64,000 nucleotides of DNA from Tupaia tana (Eukaryota; Chordata; Mammalia; Scandentia; Tupaiidae), in contig JAKSZU010000002.1 in NCBI GenBank assembly GCA_026018925.1, positions 14,474,162 to 14,538,161 of the forward strand, in the 5' to 3' direction. The notes below the pieces were generated by a model, which was not told the origin of the DNA, ran no database searches, and saw nothing but the letters and a program-made list of their open reading frames with translations. Made by a program: the position numbers and the translations under genes. Positions 59,092 through 64,000 of this stretch are shown in pieces. The stretch's first letter is position 1; every line of letters starts with the position of its first letter.

Positions 59092-60418
59092 ATTTTTTCA
59101 TGGTTCCAGAAGTTAGAGTCTGAAATTAAGGAATTGACAAGACTGTATTCCCCTCAGGGGTTTTCGGAGAAAATCTGGTTTTGCCTTTTCCAGCTTCTGG
59201 GCCTGTTGGCATTTTTTGACTTGTGAATCTCTCACCTAAGGAAAATTAAAACCAGATTCCAGGCTAACCTCCTGGTTTACAGATAGGGAAATTAAAGCCC
59301 AAAGAGGTGAAGTACATACTCCCACTTGAGAAACAGATGTCACAACAGACACCAGGCTGTCATCTTTAGGGAGTCTGACTTGGTAATTTCGGACTAGGAG
59401 CAGAGGCTCTTAGTTTTTCCAAAATCCGAGAGGGTTCCAATGCTGGCAGCCAGTGGGCCACATTGAGAAACCATATTCAAAGGGACCTCCCCTGGTCAGA
59501 AAATGTAAACAACGAAGTCCACAACCAAAGGAACTGGGTAAGACATCCAGAAAAGGAGCAGTTAATCCTGCAAGGACAGTGCCCATCCTCCCAGACGCTG
59601 TCGCTTTGTTAGAGTCGAAGAGGAGGAACTGATCGAATACTCTCCATAATACTTCTTTCTAGCTGCTCTGATACCCTCATCACTAGATGAGTTTGCCCGA
59701 ATTCATGCCAAGATAGATCCCTGTCTTTTCCTGGGTGGGATGCTAGCTGGCTGAAGGCAAAGGAACGCTCTTGGCCTGTGGCCAAGGCCCTTTTGTGCCC
59801 ACAGATTCACCAGTGAGGAAACCTCACAACACAAGCTCTCTCGCTCGCCTAGTTCGAACTCCTGTCTTTTGGCTAATGGGCTTCTAAAAATGAACACACT
59901 CTCAGCTTCCCTACTGATGGCAACTAAGGTTTCCCCAAAACACATCCTGACAAAGACTTCCCAACAACTAAGTTCAGATATTCCAGTGGCTCTAAAGAGA
60001 GGTGTGCAGTCAACGGGCAAGTAAGTCCGCTGTGGGTCCTTAAGGGTCAATCCACCGTGGCTCTGGAAATCACACCCCGAGAGGCATGTGCGATTGGAGG
60101 AAATTACACTCGTGGCCTGCCAGAGCGGCATGCACACCGCCTGGGGGACCCTGCGGAAAAGCTCCCAGGGACTGGGCTCCACAAAGCAGGTGGGGAGGCA
60201 AAAAAAAGCAAGGACCCGAGGGCTAATGCACGTCCTGGGAGTGAGGGCAGAGAACCCAGGCAAAGGTATGACGGGGCATTTGAATATCACTAGGCCACAG
60301 AGAAGGCAAGAAGGGCAAGCGGTGGCAGGGCCAGCCTTTCTCACAGCTGCGCCTGGTCTCCATGTGTGGGGTGTTGCAGCATCAAGCTGATATGCAGATT
60401 TTAAAATGTATAAGACAA
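59092..60418. other. Unique DNA with a MIR and a 242-codon open frame
   Basis: An antisense MIR-like order (GTTTACAGATAGGGAAATTA, AAGCCCAAAGAGGTGAAGTA) lies at 59262-59375. A minus-strand frame of 242 codons spans 59703-60431. I recognise no family, conserved motif or signal in it, and it ends within the flank of the next SINE. It may be chance or an old exon. Confidence 0.45.
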
Positions 60419-60528
60419 GGGCTAGCCCCACAGTGCAGCGGCAAATCCCTGTGCATACAGAGCAGACCTCTCATGGCCAACATAGCTGGCTCAAATCCCA
60501 ACCCAGGCAGCTTGAAAAACATGTCAGG

Positions 60529-60570
<42 letters not shown>

Positions 60571-60720
60571 CACTCAAATTTTGACAGGATGGATAAATGG
60601 AGGAAAAAGGGTTAGAGGATAGTCACATTCAATGGGGGGAGGTACTTCCTATCTGTTTGCCTCTCTCTCCTTCTCTCTGGAGACTACACACACACACTGG
60701 CAATAATATATATATACATA
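60419..60720 (+). mobile_element. Older SINE of the A group with (TG)n
   Basis: Head GGGCTAGCCCCACAGTGCAG, B-box-like GGCTCAAATCCCAAC, a (TG)n then (CG)n run at about 60529-60572, ATGGATAAATGGAGGAAAAA in place of the GAGAATGGAGGAGAAGG word, a CTCTCTCTCCTTCTCTCTGG tract and an ATATATAT end. Confidence 0.75.
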
Positions 60721-60902
60721 TGTGGGAGGAGACAAAGGAAATGAACAAGGTACTTGATTTAGTTACTTGTTCTTAAAACCTTTTTTTAAATTACTTTTTC
60801 AGTATTCTTCAAATCAATAAAAAAGGAGAAAATATTAAAGTGATCTGCAAAGATGTTCAGATGGTGAGAGAATAATACCCACATAAAGGTTCCATGGCTG
60901 CC
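60721..60902. other. Unique AT-rich DNA
   Basis: Nothing recognised. Confidence 0.5.
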
Positions 60903-61147
60903 TTTATTTATTTATTTTGTGTAGAGATTTTTATAGAGCATGTACATTTGTTGGAGAGACAGAGAGACAGAAAGCAAGAAATCACCCCCCTGCAGGGGTG
61001 GGCACACTGTAGTCCCTTCTCCTCCATGTTCTCCTCAGGATCTTGGGTATACACGCACATGCTGCCCTGCATGAGTTTTTAAACTGTCGGGTCCAGGACT
61101 CCAACCATAGTGGACTACGACCTAACTGTTACATCATCTGCCAGTCC
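60903..61147 (-). mobile_element. SINE-A group copy with (ATTT)n tail
   Basis: TTTATTTATTTATTTTGTGT tail, AGAAATCACCCCCCTGCAGGG, head ending CTGCCAGTCCC. The GTCGAC region is decayed and partly deleted. Confidence 0.87.
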
Positions 61148-61868
61148 CACGACTGACTTTTCTGGCTAGGGAGCAGCTCGCAAATGAGTCTGGCCTATGT
61201 GTTCTCAGAGCCAAATGGTCCACCAATTCAGTCAATATAAGAAATAAAAAAGCCAAGCTGGCTAGAGGAGAAAACCAGTGAATACTAATGTTTCCATTTG
61301 AGCGGGATAAATATTATAAAAACATAAAGAGATGAATGTTTCAAAGATTAATACTCAGGATGATGTAAGAACTTTTCCTTTTATCCATTAAAACAAGTCC
61401 AAATGGCGAAAGCTTTAACTGCAGTGCTTGTCACTTACATTAGAATATAAATCACTCAATGAGTCACCACAGTGTGGGCTTCATAAATACTTGAACAACT
61501 CCAGAAATAGACTTCTGTTTTTCTGCAACAGAAAAGCTTTAAGCTTTTCACAAAAGTGGTTTTTATTATTGTTACAGAAAAATGATGTAAAGAACCATGA
61601 ATACTAAAATGAGTTGCTGAGTAAAATTTAATATTTCTGTTGAATTCACTCAACTCCAACTATAACAGAATTGATGGCAATAAGTATACTTATTTAAATG
61701 TCTACATGCAATATTTCTTATATGTGAGATTTAAGCCAATTTAAATTAAAAAAAAAAAAACTTTGCTTTTCAAAAGTTACCAATCACCTAATGGGAAACT
61801 TCCTAAAAAAATTTTTTTAAAAAGTTAATGTAGCGTATAAGCAGTTTAATAACACCTTCCAACACGCA

Positions 61869-61905
<37 letters not shown>

Positions 61906-62164
61906 GCTGTTCTTTGCCCTCCTGACGGTTCCTCCTATCCGTTCTGTGCGTCTGTGGCTCCAGCAGGCGGCCACAAATGTATCACATACAATATTGAACA
62001 GAAGCCAAGCTGAGATGAGTATTTCACCTCCTCACTATGAAGATTTCTTTATGCCTTCAAGTGAGGTTTCTCCATAGAAAGTCTCGAGTGAAAAATGATA
62101 AGTAAATGGAATGCAAAATGGGAACCACTTTTAGCTACTGTAAATGAGCAGATAAACCACTAAA
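61148..62164. other. Unique AT-rich DNA with a poly(A) at 61874-61904
   Basis: Nothing coding was recognised. A 31-bp A-run follows AACACGCAATTTT; like the one at 56198 it has no element I can name before it. Confidence 0.5.
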
Positions 62165-63075
62165 AGCGTCAAACCGGAAGCAGTCGGTCGGCAGCGCGGG
62201 GCGGGCGGCTTGGGGACTACTCCGGATCAAATACAGCAAGGCCGGAGACCCAGGCAGCCCCAGCGGCCGACCGTCCTCCGTCCTCCGCGGTGAGGACCCG
62301 GGCTCAGCCCGCTGGTCCTCCAGACCGGTCCCCGCCCTGCGCGGCGGCCCCTTACAGTTCTAGAGGCTGCGGCGCAGAGCAGAGGCGGGGTCTGCAGGCT
62401 GGACATGCGCCAGGCCCTAGCCTGCAGGTGCAGCCAGTGCCAACCAGTGAGAACTGTACGAACGAACCGGATTCCAAAGCAGGGCCAGGCAGTATTTCCA
62501 CTTCTGCATGACTCAGGCCTGTCGAGAGCCCCCAGAGCCTCGGGATTCTTTTTATAGGATTCATTACTCTATTGACAAAGAACCTCAGAAGCATCAGCAC
62601 ACATCTGTAATTGGAACTAAGACAGAAAAAAGGAATTCTACTTCTACCCAGGGTGCGGAGAGCTGGAAAGCTCATTCCTCCCAGCCTAGACACGAGAAAA
62701 ATCCAGGCACCTTCCGAAACATAACTTTTTCCTTAAAGCCCTCAGAGCGCTCAGCTCGCAAAGTAGGGAGCCCCAAATCTAAGGAAATACCAGGCTCTCC
62801 AAGGACAGGCGTGTGGAGCGCTGCTTCGCCAGCAGCAGAGTCAGGAGAAAGCGAGGCCGGAACCACCCGGCGACAGGAACTCTGCCGCCAGGGCCGAACC
62901 CCTGGGGCCGCGCGGGCGAGCGTGAGAGCGCGGGGCGCAGGGCTCCAGGGCGCGGACTCGGGAGCGCGCACGCGCAGGCGCTTCCTCCGGCGTTTCCCGG
63001 GGCGGTCGCAGACAGACGCCGGCGGTGGGGCCAGCTTCCCTGCGCAGGCGCACAGCCTGGAAGAGGGAAGGGTTT
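62165..63075. promoter_or_regulatory. CpG-rich candidate promoter
   Basis: CpGs are abundant in two blocks (about 62165-62420 and 62830-63075), unlike the CpG-poor rest of the window. Motifs seen: an ETS/GABP-type ACCGGAAGC at 62173-62181, an Sp1-type GGGGCGGG at 62198-62205, and NRF1-type strings GCGCGCACGCGCAGGCGC at 62973-62990 and TGCGCAGGCGCA at 63041-63052. No TATA box is apparent. A GTGAGG after CCGCG (62290) could be a 5' splice site of a non-coding first exon on the plus strand. The motifs are partly symmetric, so a bidirectional promoter is also possible. No gene can be named. Confidence 0.6.
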
Positions 63076-63826
63076 ACTGTTGCAGAAAAGGCGCAGGATA
63101 GAGCCCAGCTTCTGCGAAAGTAAAGCTTTAAGCCACCGGTGGAGGAGCGAGCCCAGGCATAACTCACGTGCTTACGATGGCCGGCCCACTGCAGCTCGCG
63201 AAGAACGAGAGAGAGAGAGAGACAGAGAGACAGAGAGAGAGAGAAAGCTTCCATTCAGGAGGGAGTCCTCCGAGGTCTAGAACCCGGCACAGCGGGGTCT
63301 TCTAGCAGGGGGTACTCTTCCACGTGAGAGCTAGCACAGTCAGAGAGACCCCGGGGCCCAGGCTCACAGGGTCTGCCAAGATGAGGCTCACCTGGACAGC
63401 AGGTGCCGCGTCCCCCCCGCCCCCCATCCCGGGCTAGCGGCACCAAGAAGCAAGCCGTGAAGGTGCAGTCTGTCACTGGGAGAGGGACAGGAGCGTGGAG
63501 AGAGAGACCCCTCGTGGCTGACTTTAAACCAGGGTGTATTTATATGGAAGTCCTGACCTCCAGAACCTGCGTTCTTCGGGAAGGCAGGCTGTGGCACGGA
63601 GGTGGGCCAGTCCTTATGAGATGAAGGGACTTGGAAAGCAGACATGCAGTGAAAGGCCTTGTGGAGACCCAGACACTCTGACAGAAGGCCGCCGTGGGAC
63701 CAGGGAGGTGGCGCTGGACGCTGCTAGACAAGGAGTGCTTGGACCAGAAGTTGGAAAAGGGAAGGACGGGCCCTCTGCTGGAGGACGAGGAATATGTCTC
63801 TGCTGACATCTTCTCAAAATTCAATT
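63076..63826. other. Transition DNA with a (GA)n microsatellite
   Basis: A GAGAGA/CAGAGA run lies at 63205-63245, and GC content falls off after the CpG block. The overlapping open frames (up to 155 codons) have no recognised domain. Confidence 0.5.
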
Positions 63827-64000
63827 TTAAAAAAAGTTGCCAAGAGAGTACATGTGCTCGCCAGAGAGAGAGAGCAAACACCCCCAGGGGGATGGTTACA
63901 CTGCCATTCCTTCTCATTCCACCCTGGTCTTGGGACTTGGGCGTGTGCACACACACTGGCATTTTCTCAGGCTCTTAGTCTGGAACTCAAACTGCACACT
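63827..64000 (-). mobile_element. SINE-A group copy, cut by the window edge
   Basis: A-rich start, TACATGTGCTCGCCAGAGAG, CACCCCCAGGGGGATGG, CATTCCTTCTCATTCC and GTGTGCACACACACTGG are in family order; the head lies beyond 64000. Confidence 0.85.

Noticed and set aside
62508..63101. 197-codon frame in the CpG-rich region as a gene
   Set aside because: GC-rich DNA favours long chance frames; it is Arg/Ser/Gly-rich, overlaps frames on the other strand and contains no domain.
1..64000. Assigning the window to a colugo because of abundant tRNA-derived SINEs
   Set aside because: As I recall, the described colugo SINEs consist only of tRNA-related parts, whereas the family here has a long tRNA-unrelated body; the lineage is left open.

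Overview
The window looks like nuclear DNA of a placental mammal, intergenic or deep-intronic. The evidence is the mix of repeats: L1 fragments of several ages, MaLR/ERVL LTRs (MST-, MLT1- and MLT2-like), a Tigger1-like DNA transposon, L2/MIR tails, a mariner-type miniature element and an L1-mediated retrocopy of FDPS. I see no Alu, B1/B2, CAN, ERE, VES or lagomorph C-type SINEs. The dominant repeat is instead a tRNA-headed SINE of about 265 bp that I cannot assign to a lineage, so the species stays open. No intact protein-coding gene was recognised. Family names for repeats come from recall of consensus sequences, not from a search.

Layout. 1-884: purine-rich tract, then a MaLR internal 3' end and its LTR. 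885-7360: mostly unique AT-rich DNA with one SINE and one L1 piece. 7362-9545: antisense L1 with two SINEs. 9546-17080: mostly unique DNA, with one SINE-C, an MLT1-like LTR and one SINE-A. 17080-21494: an antisense, 5'-truncated L1 holding endonuclease, reverse transcriptase and C-terminal remnants, with two SINEs inside it. 21660-29712: a dense nest (L1 on both strands, three SINE families, an MST LTR and a 145-bp retrocopy with perfect target duplications). 30290-37530: SINEs in otherwise unremarkable DNA. 37530-41823: a Tigger1-like transposon, an MLT2-like LTR, and a MaLR LTR split by the FDPS processed pseudogene. 42277-49990: SINEs and unique DNA. 49990-51375: an antisense L1 whose middle has expanded into a 13-copy, 54-bp minisatellite. 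51850-61150: SINEs (including a close inverted pair), L1 scraps, a mariner-like MITE and a 55-bp homopolymer. 62165-63075: a CpG-rich block with ETS, Sp1 and NRF1-type motifs, the only candidate gene promoter here.

There is no set of cooperating genes. What works together is the retrotransposition machinery: SINEs and the FDPS retrocopy have A-rich tails and target-site duplications as expected of L1-driven insertion. Three SINE groups can be separated: SINE-A (full length, many copies), SINE-B (about 180-210 bp, internal deletion and a different A/T-rich tail) and SINE-C (an older family with four copies). The most notable items are the minisatellite apparently born from L1 ORF2 sequence, the palindromic NRF1-like motif carried by SINE-A, the FDPS retrocopy nested inside an LTR, and the CpG island.
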